A stretch of 64,000 bases of DNA. Origin: Myxococcales bacterium (GTDB lineage: Bacteria; Myxococcota_A; Polyangia; Fen-1088). Below are positions 1 to 9,298 of the stretch, in pieces. The DNA lies in the NCBI GenBank assembly GCA_003142855.1, contig PLNW01000139.1:1-64000 (forward strand). Reading direction: 5' to 3'. A program made the translations under genes and the position numbers. Numbering within the stretch: position 1 is the stretch's first letter; each line of letters opens with the position of its first letter. A model generated the notes under the pieces. That model searched no databases. It had not been told where the DNA came from and saw only the letters and a list, made by a program, of their open reading frames with translations.

Positions 1-96
1 CAAACCGTTCGGTGCTCTAGTTGCGGCCTCCAGGCCGAAAAGCGAGGCCCGCCGCTTGGGCTGCTACCAGGCGGCGGGGGGCGAAAGACGGACTGG

Positions 97-348
97 CTAC
101 TTCTTGGAAGCGGGAGCGGGCGCGGGGGCAGGAGCGGCGGCCGGAGCTGCCGCAGGTGCCTTCTCCTCGGCGGCCTTCTTGCCCTTCTTGCCCTTCTTGC
201 CCTTGGCATCAGCCGGCTTGGCTGAGTCTGCCTGTGCGACCTTCCTGGCAGCGACGGGCGCGGACGCCTTGTGGCTGGCTTTGGCGGCAAAGGCCGAAGT
301 GCTGGTGAGGGTGGCGATTCCAAGCGCGATGATGAGTTTCTTGAACAT
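97..348 (-). CDS. Small secreted Lys/Ala/Pro-rich protein
   Basis: This is an 83-residue protein with a clear signal peptide: Lys at 3-4, a hydrophobic stretch to about residue 20, and an AFA-type cleavage site. The mature part is low complexity. It holds a GKKGKKGKK block in the middle and ends in alternating Ala-Pro. I recognise no domain. A periplasmic or wall-associated cationic peptide is an inference from composition. It is transcribed away from the AmpG-like gene at 570, so the two could share the 349-569 upstream region. High-GC shadow frames overlap it, but the signal peptide supports this frame. Confidence 0.6.
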   Translation of the reverse strand: MFKKLIIALGIATLTSTSAFAAKASHKASAPVAARKVAQADSAKPADAKGKKGKKGKKAAEEKAPAAAPAAAPAPAPAPASKK

Positions 349-569
349 GGCGGCGACTCCTTTTCTTGGGTTGCTGTGAAAGCGTTTCTGACTGGCTGCT
401 AATGCAGCGGCCGTGCCAGCCGAAAAGCAGCGCGTTTCCCGCGAATTTCTGCGCTTTCGCGCTCACCGCGTGCAGGGATGGCAACCAATCCGCCTCCTCC
501 TGTGAGGCGTTCTGGAAGGGATTGCCGCGAAAACTGGCGCTGAGCCCTACGCCGGGCGAAGGTGGACCC

Positions 570-1802
570 ATGGGCGCGTTCATCAACGCGTTTCGCAGCA
601 AGCGGGTGGGCATGCTCATCGCGCTGGGCTTTGCGTCTGGGCTGCCGCTGGCGCTCACGCGCACAACCCTGAGCGCGTGGATGACCAATGCCGGCGTGAA
701 TCTGAAGACCATCGGGCTCTTCTCGCTGGTCACCCTGCCCTATTCGTTCAAGTTCGTCTGGGCGCCGCTGCTCGACCGCTTCAGCTTTCCGCTGTTTGGC
801 CGGCGTCGCGGCTGGATGGCGCTGACTCAGGTGGGCTTGCTGCTGTCCGTATGGATTATGGCCGACATCAATCCGAAAAGTGCGCCGCTGGCCATCGCGG
901 CCCTTGCCGTGGTGGTCGCGTTCCTGTCCGCCAGCCAGGACGTGGTGGCTGACGCCTACCGCACCGACGTCTTGCCGCCGGCCGAGCGCGCCTCCGGCAC
1001 GTCGACCTGGATCCTCGGTTACCGCATCGCCATGCTGGTCTCGGGCGCCGGGGCTCTGGTGCTGTCCGACCACATGCCGTGGTCGCGCGTGTACGGCGTG
1101 ATGGCGCTCCTCATGATCGTGGGCATCATCGCCACCTGGCGCGCGCCCGAGCCCGAGGTGGTGCGGCCCCCGCGCACGATTGCCGACGCTGTGGTCAAGC
1201 CGTTCGTGGACTTCTTCTCGCGCAAGGGCGCGGCCGCGGCGCTGGCCTTTGTCATGCTGTACAGAATCGGCGACACCATTGCTGGCGGCATGGTGCTGCC
1301 GTTTCTTATCAAGCTGGGCTTTTCCAACAGTCAGATCGGCTTCTGGAACAAGGGCGTGGGATTCGCCGCCACCATCAGCGGTGTCATGTTGGGCGGCGGC
1401 CTGGTGGCCAAGTATGGCGTGCGTCGCTGCTTGCTGACCTTCGGCGCGATCCTGATGGTCGCCAACACCGGCTACCTCGCGCTCGCCCTGCACGGCAAGA
1501 GCGTGGCTCTGTTGGCAACAGCCATCGGCATCGACAATGTGTGCGGCGGGATGGTGGATGCGGCCTTCGCCGCCTTCATCATGTCCTTGTGTAACAAGTC
1601 CTTCTCAGCCACGCAGTTCGCGTTGCTCTCCAGCGCCTCGACCATCATCGGTCGCATCATCGGTGCTGGCTCGGGGTGGCTCGCGGCCACGGTGGGCTGG
1701 CCGGCCTTCTTCGGCATCACCATCGTCGCGGCAGTGCCGGCTCTGCTGCTGCTCGTGCTGGCCTTCCCGCACGATGCGGGCGCCGTCGAAACCACGAAGT
1801 GA
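570..1802 (+). CDS. ampG: AmpG-like muropeptide permease (MFS)
   Basis: A 410-residue MFS membrane protein. The start at 570 follows a GGTGGA ribosome site. An upstream in-frame extension to 366 lacks membrane-protein character. The N-terminal region has the AmpG-type signature ALGFASGLPLALTRTTLSAW, and about 12 hydrophobic helices follow. AmpG proteins import GlcNAc-anhydro-MurNAc peptides released from peptidoglycan for recycling, and in some bacteria this feeds beta-lactamase induction. The length matches the shorter AmpG forms. No recycling genes lie next to it. It ends 3 bp before the convergent barrel gene at 1806. The family call is firm; the substrate is inferred. Confidence 0.85.
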   Translation: MGAFINAFRSKRVGMLIALGFASGLPLALTRTTLSAWMTNAGVNLKTIGLFSLVTLPYSFKFVWAPLLDRFSFPLFGRRRGWMALTQVGLLLSVWIMADINPKSAPLAIAALAVVVAFLSASQDVVADAYRTDVLPPAERASGTSTWILGYRIAMLVSGAGALVLSDHMPWSRVYGVMALLMIVGIIATWRAPEPEVVRPPRTIADAVVKPFVDFFSRKGAAAALAFVMLYRIGDTIAGGMVLPFLIKLGFSNSQIGFWNKGVGFAATISGVMLGGGLVAKYGVRRCLLTFGAILMVANTGYLALALHGKSVALLATAIGIDNVCGGMVDAAFAAFIMSLCNKSFSATQFALLSSASTIIGRIIGAGSGWLAATVGWPAFFGITIVAAVPALLLLVLAFPHDAGAVETTK

Positions 1803-1805
1803 AAA

Positions 1806-3449
1806 TCAGATACTGGCCCGCAAAGCGACGCCCAGATCGAAGAGAGCGGGACTGCGGCTGGACACTTGCTGCGGCAGCGAGCTCAGGCCGCTGAAGGGAT
1901 CGGTGAACGAACCCAAGTTGATGGGGTCCATGCCGAAGCGGAATTCCCCGTTCCTCTCACCCCAGTGGACGGCGCCAAAGGCTTCGAAGCGCAGATGCGT
2001 GAGCAGAATGAACGAGTAGTCAAAACGAGTGATGCCGGAACGGTCGGACAGATTGGCCAGGTTCGACAGGGTGAAGGTGGTGTTGTCCCAGGAATAGGGT
2101 GCCGGCGCGGAAGCGAAAACGCCGGCGTAGTGGCGTCCCAAGTAGAAGAACGTCGCCGGTTCGCGGAGGGTTTGCGAGTGGGGCAGGACGAGACCGGGGT
2201 AGACGGCCGTGTCGTTGTAGCCAAGACCGTTGTAGAAATACTCGGCGCTAATGGTGAATACGTCGTTGGCGGCGTACTTGATCGAGTACGAAACGCCACC
2301 GGTGGCCTGCGGCTTGACGCCTGAACTTGGTGCCAGCGGATAGAGCGCATCCACCCGGTGTTCGAGCGCCTGCACCAGCCATGGCGTTGAATCCAGGCTG
2401 TTGTACGGCACATCGGGCAGGTTCGCATACGCGCTGCTGTCGTAGCGCACCCGATCGATGTCCTGGCCGAAACGCAGCGCCACCTCGCCGTAGAAATCGA
2501 GATCCCAGATCCCGGCTGAAAGATCGGCCGCCAGCTTGGGCTTATGCCCTCGCTGCGCAACACCGCCCAAGCCCAGCTCGGCCGAACTCCACACCATCTC
2601 GGCGCGGGCAGCCCCTGCCAGCGCGCTCGCGGTGGGCGTGGCGTCCGCTCCCTCGGTCAAACCGTAGGCGTAGAAGTTCCAGCCCTGCGCTTCCCAGGGC
2701 ACGTGCACCTTGATCATGGTGGTTCCGGTGCGCGCGTCGAAAACGTCGAGGGGATTGCGGTGTTGGATGTGCAAGAAATCCGTCGGGGTCCAAAAGCGCG
2801 CCGTGCCCCAGCGCACATGCTGACGGCCCGCGGTGACGAACACCGTGTGCTTGATGTCGAAACGTAGCCACATCTGATCGAGCAAGACGCGCGGCGTGCG
2901 CGTCGCCTGGACGCCGAAGAGCGAACTCAGGTTGGCCGCGCCACCGGTGGAAGCCCCGCCCTGCGACCCCCCGCTGATAGCGGCGAAGCTCGTGGACGCC
3001 GTCGCAGGCAAGGTCGGATCGAAAATCGTGCGCGCAAGTACGAAGCCGCGCACCCGATCGTTGGGCCGCACGTCCATGTACGCGTCGAGCAAGGAAGGAG
3101 ACGACAGCGTCCAATTGCCCGCGCTCTGTCCTTGCTGGGCTGAACTCTGCGCGCGCAGGTAGATCTGGCCGCCGATCTTCAGTGGATCCTCCGGCGCCAC
3201 CTCGGCCGAAAAACGGGTCGCCCCCTCGGGTGCCCCGAGATTCAACTGGTCGCGGGAATCACCCACTGATGTCGTGGTCGTGGTCGTGGCCGTGGCCGTG
3301 GCCGGGACCGTGGCCGGGACCGGGACCGGAGCCGGTTCCGATGCCGGCGCCGCAAACATGTCGTTTTCGCTAGGCCTGTCCTGCGCCTGCACGGCGCCGG
3401 CCAGCCCGACCATCGCGACCAGCAGCGCCCCGAGGAACCGCCCGGTCAT
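1806..3449 (-). CDS. Outer-membrane beta-barrel protein of the export operon
   Basis: A 547-residue protein with a signal peptide (MTGRFLGALLVAMVGLAGAVQAQ). A Pro/Ala/Thr linker covers about residues 30-65. After it come amphipathic segments rich in Tyr/Trp/Phe, ending ALFDLGVALRASI, as in an outer-membrane barrel. I place the start at 3449, where ATG overlaps the stop of the LolA-like gene by 4 bp (ATGA), rather than at the longer frame to 3710. It is the last gene of a five-gene operon with an ABC ATPase, two permeases and a LolA-like protein. A role as the outer-membrane end or client of that system is inferred. No catalytic motif is visible. Confidence 0.75.
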   Translation of the reverse strand: MTGRFLGALLVAMVGLAGAVQAQDRPSENDMFAAPASEPAPVPVPATVPATATATTTTTTSVGDSRDQLNLGAPEGATRFSAEVAPEDPLKIGGQIYLRAQSSAQQGQSAGNWTLSSPSLLDAYMDVRPNDRVRGFVLARTIFDPTLPATASTSFAAISGGSQGGASTGGAANLSSLFGVQATRTPRVLLDQMWLRFDIKHTVFVTAGRQHVRWGTARFWTPTDFLHIQHRNPLDVFDARTGTTMIKVHVPWEAQGWNFYAYGLTEGADATPTASALAGAARAEMVWSSAELGLGGVAQRGHKPKLAADLSAGIWDLDFYGEVALRFGQDIDRVRYDSSAYANLPDVPYNSLDSTPWLVQALEHRVDALYPLAPSSGVKPQATGGVSYSIKYAANDVFTISAEYFYNGLGYNDTAVYPGLVLPHSQTLREPATFFYLGRHYAGVFASAPAPYSWDNTTFTLSNLANLSDRSGITRFDYSFILLTHLRFEAFGAVHWGERNGEFRFGMDPINLGSFTDPFSGLSSLPQQVSSRSPALFDLGVALRASI

Positions 3450-4228
3450 CGGCTCTTGCTCTCCAGCCAGGCCTTGGTGAAAAGATTGGGTTCCAAGGGG
3501 CGCATGTCCACGGACTTGACCAGGATCAAGGTCGAGTTGGCCTTCTCCACCTCGTCGTAGAAGCGCATCTCTTCCGGATACCACACGTCGACCTTCTTCG
3601 ATTCGGAGTAGGTCTTCTTCCAGCGCGGATAGTACGACGTGCGCAGCAGCCGCCCAGAAAGCGCGAATTCCTGGCGCTTGAGGATGTTCTTGGTCTCCTT
3701 GTCGATCCACAGCTTGATGACCGGGAACGCCAGATCGATATTGGGCTTGCCGCTCAGCTTCATCACCTGCGCGGTGTAGGCGCCCAGTTTCTCTTGGCCC
3801 AAATCCTCGGGCTCGTACTCCTCGGCCAGGCGCGATTCATCGAAATCCGAACGGCGCGAATTGGTGCCGCCGATGCGCTCGCGTTCGGTGCGGCGTTCCC
3901 ACTTGCCCACCGACGGGTCGTAGAACCACAGGTTCTTGTCGATGCGCAGATAGCCCTGGCCCTGGGACGCTTTGGGTTTGGTGAAAAGGATGATGAACTT
4001 CTGGTCCTGGCTGCGCCGGAAAACCAGGGCCTCGTAGGCCACGTCGACCTTGTCTTTTTCCTTCTGCTCAATGTACACAAGGTCGCGCCAGTCGCCCTGA
4101 TTGCGCTGCCGCTCGTCCACCACCTTGAGCAGATCGACGAGTTCAGCCTTGCTCAAAGCCGCGGCCATGCGCGGGGCGAGCAACGAGAGGATCAGTCCGA
4201 AGGCGGCGAGAAGACGGGACGTAGGCAT
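3446..4228 (-). CDS. LolA-like outer-membrane lipoprotein-sorting protein
   Basis: 260 residues with an N-terminal signal peptide to about residue 25, so it is probably periplasmic. The body has the look of the LolA-like family usually annotated 'outer membrane lipoprotein-sorting protein': residues DKNLWFYDPSVGKWERR near the middle, then repeated short beta strands of the type IKLWIDKETKNILKRQEF and ADVWYPEEMRFYD-like strands near the end. In related systems such half-barrels carry lipid or lipoprotein across the periplasm. It lies 16 bp after the second permease and overlaps the barrel gene by 4 bp, which strongly suggests a shared function. The cargo is unknown. Confidence 0.8.
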   Translation of the reverse strand: MPTSRLLAAFGLILSLLAPRMAAALSKAELVDLLKVVDERQRNQGDWRDLVYIEQKEKDKVDVAYEALVFRRSQDQKFIILFTKPKASQGQGYLRIDKNLWFYDPSVGKWERRTERERIGGTNSRRSDFDESRLAEEYEPEDLGQEKLGAYTAQVMKLSGKPNIDLAFPVIKLWIDKETKNILKRQEFALSGRLLRTSYYPRWKKTYSESKKVDVWYPEEMRFYDEVEKANSTLILVKSVDMRPLEPNLFTKAWLESKSR

Positions 4229-4244
4229 GAGTGCGGCTCCAGTG

Positions 4245-5558
4245 CTATCCGAAGTGGGACATGGCCGACACGGGCTTCAGTCGCGCGGCCCGGTAGGCCG
4301 GATACAGCGCCGCCAGGGTCGTCACCACGGTGATGAAGAGCGCAGCGCGCACCAGCCCGCCGACATGCAGGGCAAGCTGAACCCGGTCGGACATGAGAAA
4401 GAGCTGCACCGAGAGCGGCACGTGGATGCGGGCCGCATTGATGGCAGCTCCCAGGCCGACCCCAGCCAGCGCGCCGGTGCCTGTGCCGATGAGTCCGAGC
4501 AGCAACGACTCGTACAGGAACATGCGCAACACCCCGCCCCGCTGCATGCCAATGGCGCGCAGAGTGCCGATCTCGCGCGTGCGCTCGCGGATGGCGATCC
4601 ACATGGTGTTCATGATGCCGGTGATCACGATAGCAATGAGGATGGTGAGCAGCACCGCGGTCAGGCCTTTGAGAACCGTCAGGGTCCAGGTGATGAAGGA
4701 GACCTCATCCTCCCAGGTGGTCACATCCAGCTTCTGCCCGGTCCAGTCCTCGCGCGCCACGGTCTGGAACTTCATCCAGAACGGGTTGGGATCCGCGTCC
4801 ATCACGGCCCAGCCCAGCTTTTCAAGCTGTCCGCGCAGGCGGGCCGCGATGGCGGTCACGTCGGGAACGAACTGTGGCTTGAGATAGATGTGGATCGCGC
4901 CGGTGGTGTCGGAGCGAAGCTGATACAGCGCGCGCGTGGTTTCGACCGGAACGAAGACCCCGAACTTGCTCATCAGCCCCATGTCCTTGGCGATGGCGAC
5001 GATGCGGCAGTCGATGGTATTGGCGGCGCCGCGCGTGGTCTGCGCCGACAGGGTGACCGCGTCGCCCACCTTGACCTTGAGCCTTTCCACCTGCGACTCG
5101 AACACCATCATGGTGTTGGGCTCGGCTAGGTCTTCCAGGCGTCCGCTGGTCAGTTCAATCACCTTGCGAAAGGCGGGTTCGTTCTTGATGTCGATGCCCG
5201 TGATGCCCGCCTGGGTCGAACCCAAGTCCGAGATAATCTTGGCCCAGCCGCGGCCGCGATGAACCAGGCTTTCCATCTCGGGCACGCTCTTTCTGACCGC
5301 CTCGATGACCTTCTCATACTCGGTCACAACCGGGCCGCCAGCGCTGCTGGTCACTTTGAAAAAGCCACCCACATTGACGTGGCCGGTACTCAGCGTGGTG
5401 GCAGCTCGGATCATGGTCTCGCTCACTCCCGTCGACAGGGCATTGAGCAGAATGAGCAGGGCCGTCACACCGGCGATGGCCGAGGCCAGGAAGAAGGTGC
5501 GGCGGCCGTGCTGGAACAGGCTGCGAAAAGCGATGCGGAAATCGAGAAGAAATCCCAT
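4245..5558 (-). CDS. FtsX/MacB-type ABC transporter permease (437 aa)
   Basis: 437 residues. One N-terminal membrane helix lies at about residues 22-45. A periplasmic MacB-like domain of about 230 residues follows, then a C-terminal FtsX domain with three helices and the family signature RTREIGTLRAIGMQRG between helices. The length and layout match LolC/LolE and MacB-type permeases that act mechanically on periplasmic partners rather than moving small solutes through the membrane. The gene starts 2 bp after the stop of the larger permease, and the ATPase lies upstream of both. The two permeases could form a heterodimer, as LolC and LolE do; this is inferred. Confidence 0.88.
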   Translation of the reverse strand: MGFLLDFRIAFRSLFQHGRRTFFLASAIAGVTALLILLNALSTGVSETMIRAATTLSTGHVNVGGFFKVTSSAGGPVVTEYEKVIEAVRKSVPEMESLVHRGRGWAKIISDLGSTQAGITGIDIKNEPAFRKVIELTSGRLEDLAEPNTMMVFESQVERLKVKVGDAVTLSAQTTRGAANTIDCRIVAIAKDMGLMSKFGVFVPVETTRALYQLRSDTTGAIHIYLKPQFVPDVTAIAARLRGQLEKLGWAVMDADPNPFWMKFQTVAREDWTGQKLDVTTWEDEVSFITWTLTVLKGLTAVLLTILIAIVITGIMNTMWIAIRERTREIGTLRAIGMQRGGVLRMFLYESLLLGLIGTGTGALAGVGLGAAINAARIHVPLSVQLFLMSDRVQLALHVGGLVRAALFITVVTTLAALYPAYRAARLKPVSAMSHFG

Positions 5559-5560
5559 GG

Positions 5561-7681
5561 CTAGTCGTCCGATTGCATGGCCTGGCGCGGGCTCACCCGC
5601 ATGGCCAAAAGGCCTGGGTAAATGCTGGAGATCGCGCTCACCACGAGCACGATGGCGAGGGAAATGATGACGTTGGCCGGGCTCAGGCTGGGATGCAGGC
5701 GCGGGCCCGAGAACAGGAAGTAGAGAATCTCATTGGCGGCCGGTATGCCCATCGCGTGGATCACGCCCACGATGCCGGCCCCCAACAGAGCGCCCAGGCT
5801 ACCGAACAGCACGCCCACCGCCAGCGCCTCCACCAGCAACATGCCGAGCAAGAAGCGGCGCTGCGCACCCACTGCACGCAAGGTCCCGATCTCGGGCATG
5901 CGTTCCAGGGTGGCCATGACCAGGGCATTATTGATGATGACCAGCGCCACAGCGAAAATGATGAGAACCGAGATGTAGAGCACGGCGCGGATCATGGTGA
6001 CGAACTGTCCCACTAGACCCGATGCCTTCTGCCAGGTGATGGCGCGCAAGGGAATCCCGGCCTTGGCACCGGCCGCCTCGATGTCCTTGATGGTCTGCGA
6101 AATTCTGCGCGGATCCTTGACGATGACGGCGGCGTTGAGCACATCGCCTTGTTCGAGTTGCGCTGGATCGTAGGACTGACTGGCGCGAGCCGCGCGCTGC
6201 TGCCTGCCCGCTAGGCTGCGCAAGGCGGCCTCCGCCTCGTCGACGGGACGCGCGCTGCCCCCAGAGGCCGCCCCGCCGAGATCCGGCTTGCCAAAAAGCT
6301 CGGCCTCGGCTTGATCCCGCGCAACCTCTTTCATGCCCGCCATGGTCTTGATCTCCCCAACCTCCCGCGCGCGCTCCGGCGTGAGGAAACCGTACAGTTC
6401 CCGGAAGGAAACCATGTCCATCAGGTTGAGCTCGCCCGCGATGTGCGAATCCTCCAAGCCCTGGAAGGCAAACGTGCCGTACACGCGCAGTTTCACCGAC
6501 TGAACGTAGCCGCTCTTGGTGAAGGACTTGATGGTCAGCATGTCACCGATGCGCACGCGGTACAGTTCCAGCATGGGCGCCAACTGGTCGTAGAAGAAGC
6601 GGTAGCGCCGTGCGAAGTTGGCATCGTCGACCCGGAAGAATTCGGCCAGCAGTTTGGCCACGTCACTTTGCTGGCTGCCCAGCTCGCCCTGCAGCAACCG
6701 GCGAAAGCTGGCCGTCTTCTGCCCGTCGAGCTGCAACATGATCTCCTTGACCTCGGTGGTGTTCTGCTTGATCCAGCGCTGCAGCTCCTCGCTGCGGGCG
6801 ATGGTCTGGCTGCGCTTGTTGATGCCGTCGTTGATCTTGTCCAGTCGCAGGGCGGTCTTCAGCTTGACCTGCTGCTCGTAGACCCATTTGGAAAACAAGA
6901 AGCCGCGCTCGCCCCGCGGGATGGCCTGGCCGTCGACGATCTTCATGCGGTCAAAGGACTTGGCGAAAGCGTCGGTGTCGGTGCCCAGGTAGCGTAGGAA
7001 CAGCATGTCCGCGTCGCTGGCCAAGGGTGCGATGCGATTCTCCAAGAACTCGAGCGCCGGATAGGGATCGCGGTCGAACCCGGCCCACAACTCAGGCGAG
7101 ACCGCCTTGGCCACTGCGGCCAGGTCATCCTGGGCAATGGCTTTCTCGCTTTGGATCTTGCGTATGTTGTCCACCTCGGCGGAGAGCACCGTTATGATCT
7201 GGCGCACGTGATCCTTTTCGGACTCGTAGGCAGCCTGCACGTCCTCACCCGCGAGTTTGCGCCGGGCCAGCGCGCGCAGCCGTTCCAGCACCACGTCGAC
7301 GGTATTGCCCGCGATCACGGTGGCCGCTGAAAGACCCATGGGGACCACAGCCTTGACGTTGGGGACTGCGAGCAGCGTCCGGCGCAAGGCCGCAAAGTCA
7401 TCGAGGGGCGTCAGATCGGGTGACTCCATGGCCATGCTGCCCATCACGGTCAGCTCGTCCTTGGACTTGGCCGAGTAGACCTGGATGTGGCCGGCCACCG
7501 AGCCGATCACGCTGCGGCTCATGGAGGCGTCCACGCTGTCCACCAGCGCGGTTCCCACCACCACCAGGAGCGAGCCGAACAAGATGATCCCGCCGACGAT
7601 CAGGGTCTTGAGCCGACTGGCGAAGAGATTGCGCAAGGCGATCTGAACGATCACCTTGAGGGTGTCGAGGTACCCGCGCAT
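5561..7681 (-). CDS. FtsX-type ABC permease with enlarged periplasmic domain (706 aa)
   Basis: 706 residues, far longer than the usual 400-420 of LolC/LolE. It has an N-terminal helix at about 20-45 and a C-terminal FtsX domain at about 560-700 with the signature MPEIGTLRAVGAQRR. Between them lies a periplasmic region of roughly 500 residues that includes long charged helical stretches (about residues 140-350) likely to be coiled coil. Its ATG overlaps the stop of the ATPase by one base (TGATG), so the two are translationally coupled. A second, ordinary-sized permease follows 2 bp later. The enlarged domain may bridge to a periplasmic or outer-membrane partner. Confidence 0.87.
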   Translation of the reverse strand: MRGYLDTLKVIVQIALRNLFASRLKTLIVGGIILFGSLLVVVGTALVDSVDASMSRSVIGSVAGHIQVYSAKSKDELTVMGSMAMESPDLTPLDDFAALRRTLLAVPNVKAVVPMGLSAATVIAGNTVDVVLERLRALARRKLAGEDVQAAYESEKDHVRQIITVLSAEVDNIRKIQSEKAIAQDDLAAVAKAVSPELWAGFDRDPYPALEFLENRIAPLASDADMLFLRYLGTDTDAFAKSFDRMKIVDGQAIPRGERGFLFSKWVYEQQVKLKTALRLDKINDGINKRSQTIARSEELQRWIKQNTTEVKEIMLQLDGQKTASFRRLLQGELGSQQSDVAKLLAEFFRVDDANFARRYRFFYDQLAPMLELYRVRIGDMLTIKSFTKSGYVQSVKLRVYGTFAFQGLEDSHIAGELNLMDMVSFRELYGFLTPERAREVGEIKTMAGMKEVARDQAEAELFGKPDLGGAASGGSARPVDEAEAALRSLAGRQQRAARASQSYDPAQLEQGDVLNAAVIVKDPRRISQTIKDIEAAGAKAGIPLRAITWQKASGLVGQFVTMIRAVLYISVLIIFAVALVIINNALVMATLERMPEIGTLRAVGAQRRFLLGMLLVEALAVGVLFGSLGALLGAGIVGVIHAMGIPAANEILYFLFSGPRLHPSLSPANVIISLAIVLVVSAISSIYPGLLAMRVSPRQAMQSDD

Positions 7682-8415
7682 CAGGCCGGCCTTCCCGCGG
7701 GCAGTCCGCCCGCGCGCACCGCCTCCTCGGCTGACACGCGATCTTGAATCTGGCCGTCAGCCAGCCGCACCACCGCGCTGGCGTAGGCCCACACGCGCGC
7801 GTCGTGGGTGGAAAAGATGAAGGTCGTCTTCTCGCTCTGGTTCAGCTCCTTCATTAGATTCAGGATGTTGGTGCCGGTAACCGAATCCAGATTGGCGGTG
7901 GGCTCGTCGGCCAGCACCAACTTGGGCCGCGTGACCAGGGCGCGCGCGATGGCCACGCGCTGGCGCTGCCCGCCGGACAGCTCGCTGGGCCGGTGCTTGC
8001 TGTACTCCCGGATGCCCACGCGGTCGAGCAGGGCGAGCACGCGCTCTCGCCGCTCGCGCGAAGTCAATGCCCGCTGCAAGAGCAGCGGCAGCTCCACGTT
8101 CTGCAGCACGCTCAGCACCGACACCAGATTGAAGCTCTGGAAGATAAATCCGATGGTGTGCAGACGCAGCCGGGTCAGCTCACGCTCGGAGAGCTGCCCG
8201 GTTGGCTTGCCGTCGACGGTGACCGTGCCGGCGCTGGGGGTGTCCACGCAGCCCACCAGGTTGAGCAAGGTGGTCTTGCCGCTTCCCGACGGTCCTGCGA
8301 TGGCGAGGAACTCGCCCTCGGCCACGTCCAGGGTGACCCCGCGCAAAGCCGGGACCACCACTTGGCCCAGATTGTAATTCTTGCTGACGTTGTTGACGGA
8401 GACGATGTGGTTCAT
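7681..8415 (-). CDS. LolD/MacB-type ABC transporter ATP-binding protein
   Basis: 244 residues with every ABC ATPase motif visible: Walker A GPSGSGKTT at residues 41-49, Q-loop FIFQSFNLVSVLSVLQNVELP, signature LSGGQRQRVAIARAL, Walker B LVLADEP with the catalytic Glu, and a switch His in FSTHD. The QSFNL and NVELPLL segments are typical of the LolD/MacB/FtsE group that works with FtsX permeases. It is the first gene of the minus-strand operon 8415-1806 and overlaps the 706-residue permease by one base. It should power the system from the cytoplasmic face. It carries a 10-20 residue C-terminal extension beyond the usual end. Confidence 0.92.
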   Translation of the reverse strand: MNHIVSVNNVSKNYNLGQVVVPALRGVTLDVAEGEFLAIAGPSGSGKTTLLNLVGCVDTPSAGTVTVDGKPTGQLSERELTRLRLHTIGFIFQSFNLVSVLSVLQNVELPLLLQRALTSRERRERVLALLDRVGIREYSKHRPSELSGGQRQRVAIARALVTRPKLVLADEPTANLDSVTGTNILNLMKELNQSEKTTFIFSTHDARVWAYASAVVRLADGQIQDRVSAEEAVRAGGLPAGRPA

Positions 8416-8539
8416 GAGTTGGGCTCCGGGCAGTCCAGGCTAGCAGCCGATGCGGCGCCTGCGAGGTGTGATTAACAGTTGAACGGACTCTGGCGTCAAG
8501 CCATCCTTCGTACTCGCCAACGCCCCCGGAGTGTATTGC

Positions 8540-9208
8540 ATGCCTGTTCTTGAGATTGCACCGTCGATCCTGTCTGCTGATCTCACACGCCTGGCTGAGC
8601 AGGTGAAAGAAGCCGAGACGGCGGGAGCCGAACGTATCCACGTCGACGTCATGGACGGACGCTTCGTTCCCAACCTGACTTTCGGGCCGATCATGGTGGA
8701 GGCTGTTCGCCGGTCGACCAAGGTTGTGGTCGAGGCTCATTTGATGATCGTCGAGCCGGAAAAGTACATCCCCGACTTTGCCAAGGCGGGAGCCGACATC
8801 ATCCAGGTGCACCAGGAAACCTGCCCGCACCTGCACCGGACGATTCAGCAGATTCACGAGCTGGGCAAGAAAGCCTGCGTGGTGCTCAACCCCGCCACGC
8901 CGCTTGTGACCATCGAGGAAATCCTTGGTGACGTGGATGAAGTGCTGATCATGACGGTGAACCCAGGCTTCGGTGGCCAGAAGTTCATCGAATCCACGTT
9001 GCCCAAGATCGCGCGCTTGCGACAGATGCTGGATGCGCGCGGCCTACGCTGCGACCTTGAGGCAGACGGAGGCATCGGCCCGGCCACGGCAGGGGCCGTG
9101 GTCAAGGCCGGCGCCCATGTCCTGGTCGCCGGCGCTGCTGTCTACGGGGCCAAACAAGGCGTGGCCGCCGCGATCCAGGCGATCCGGGCAGCCGCGCAAG
9201 CCGTGTGA
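8540..9208 (+). CDS. rpe: Ribulose-phosphate 3-epimerase
   Basis: 222 residues of a TIM-barrel epimerase that interconverts ribulose 5-phosphate and xylulose 5-phosphate in the pentose phosphate pathway. Visible family motifs are APSILSAD at the N-terminus, [17 protein letters not shown] with the metal-binding His and Asp, [12 protein letters not shown], and the C-terminal EADGGI with the second catalytic Asp. I use the ATG at 8540, which puts the protein start in register with the family; a GTG at 8531 would add three residues. The gene is divergent from the ABC operon and stands alone. Confidence 0.95.
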   Translation: MPVLEIAPSILSADLTRLAEQVKEAETAGAERIHVDVMDGRFVPNLTFGPIMVEAVRRSTKVVVEAHLMIVEPEKYIPDFAKAGADIIQVHQETCPHLHRTIQQIHELGKKACVVLNPATPLVTIEEILGDVDEVLIMTVNPGFGGQKFIESTLPKIARLRQMLDARGLRCDLEADGGIGPATAGAVVKAGAHVLVAGAAVYGAKQGVAAAIQAIRAAAQAV

Positions 9209-9225
9209 AGTGGAGTTCATCCGCG

Positions 9226-9241
9226 CAGCCGCGCGCGGCTG
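9226..9241. repeat. Perfect 16-bp GC palindrome between convergent genes
   Basis: CAGCCGCGCGCGGCTG reads the same on both strands and lies 18 bp after rpe and 58 bp before the end of the convergent lipoprotein gene. It could form a strong hairpin in either transcript. There is no T-run, so this is not a textbook intrinsic terminator; a terminating or stabilising role is a guess. Confidence 0.4.
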
Positions 9242-9298
9242 AGAGCACAAACGGGAGAAGCGAGGGCGCAGGGCAGGCTTGCGGCCCGCCTGACACGA

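Noticed and set aside
20..40. CGGCCT/AGGCCG hairpin followed by four A as a terminator
   Set aside because: The T-run needed on the minus strand lies on the wrong side of the stem for the gene ending at 97.
366..569. 68-residue N-terminal extension of the AmpG-like gene
   Set aside because: Not hydrophobic or conserved-looking; the ATG at 570 has a ribosome site and begins at the family's usual N-terminus.
399..1493. Long minus-strand open frame antisense to the AmpG-like gene
   Set aside because: His/Gln/Arg-rich composition without any domain; it is the usual shadow of a GC-rich gene on the other strand.
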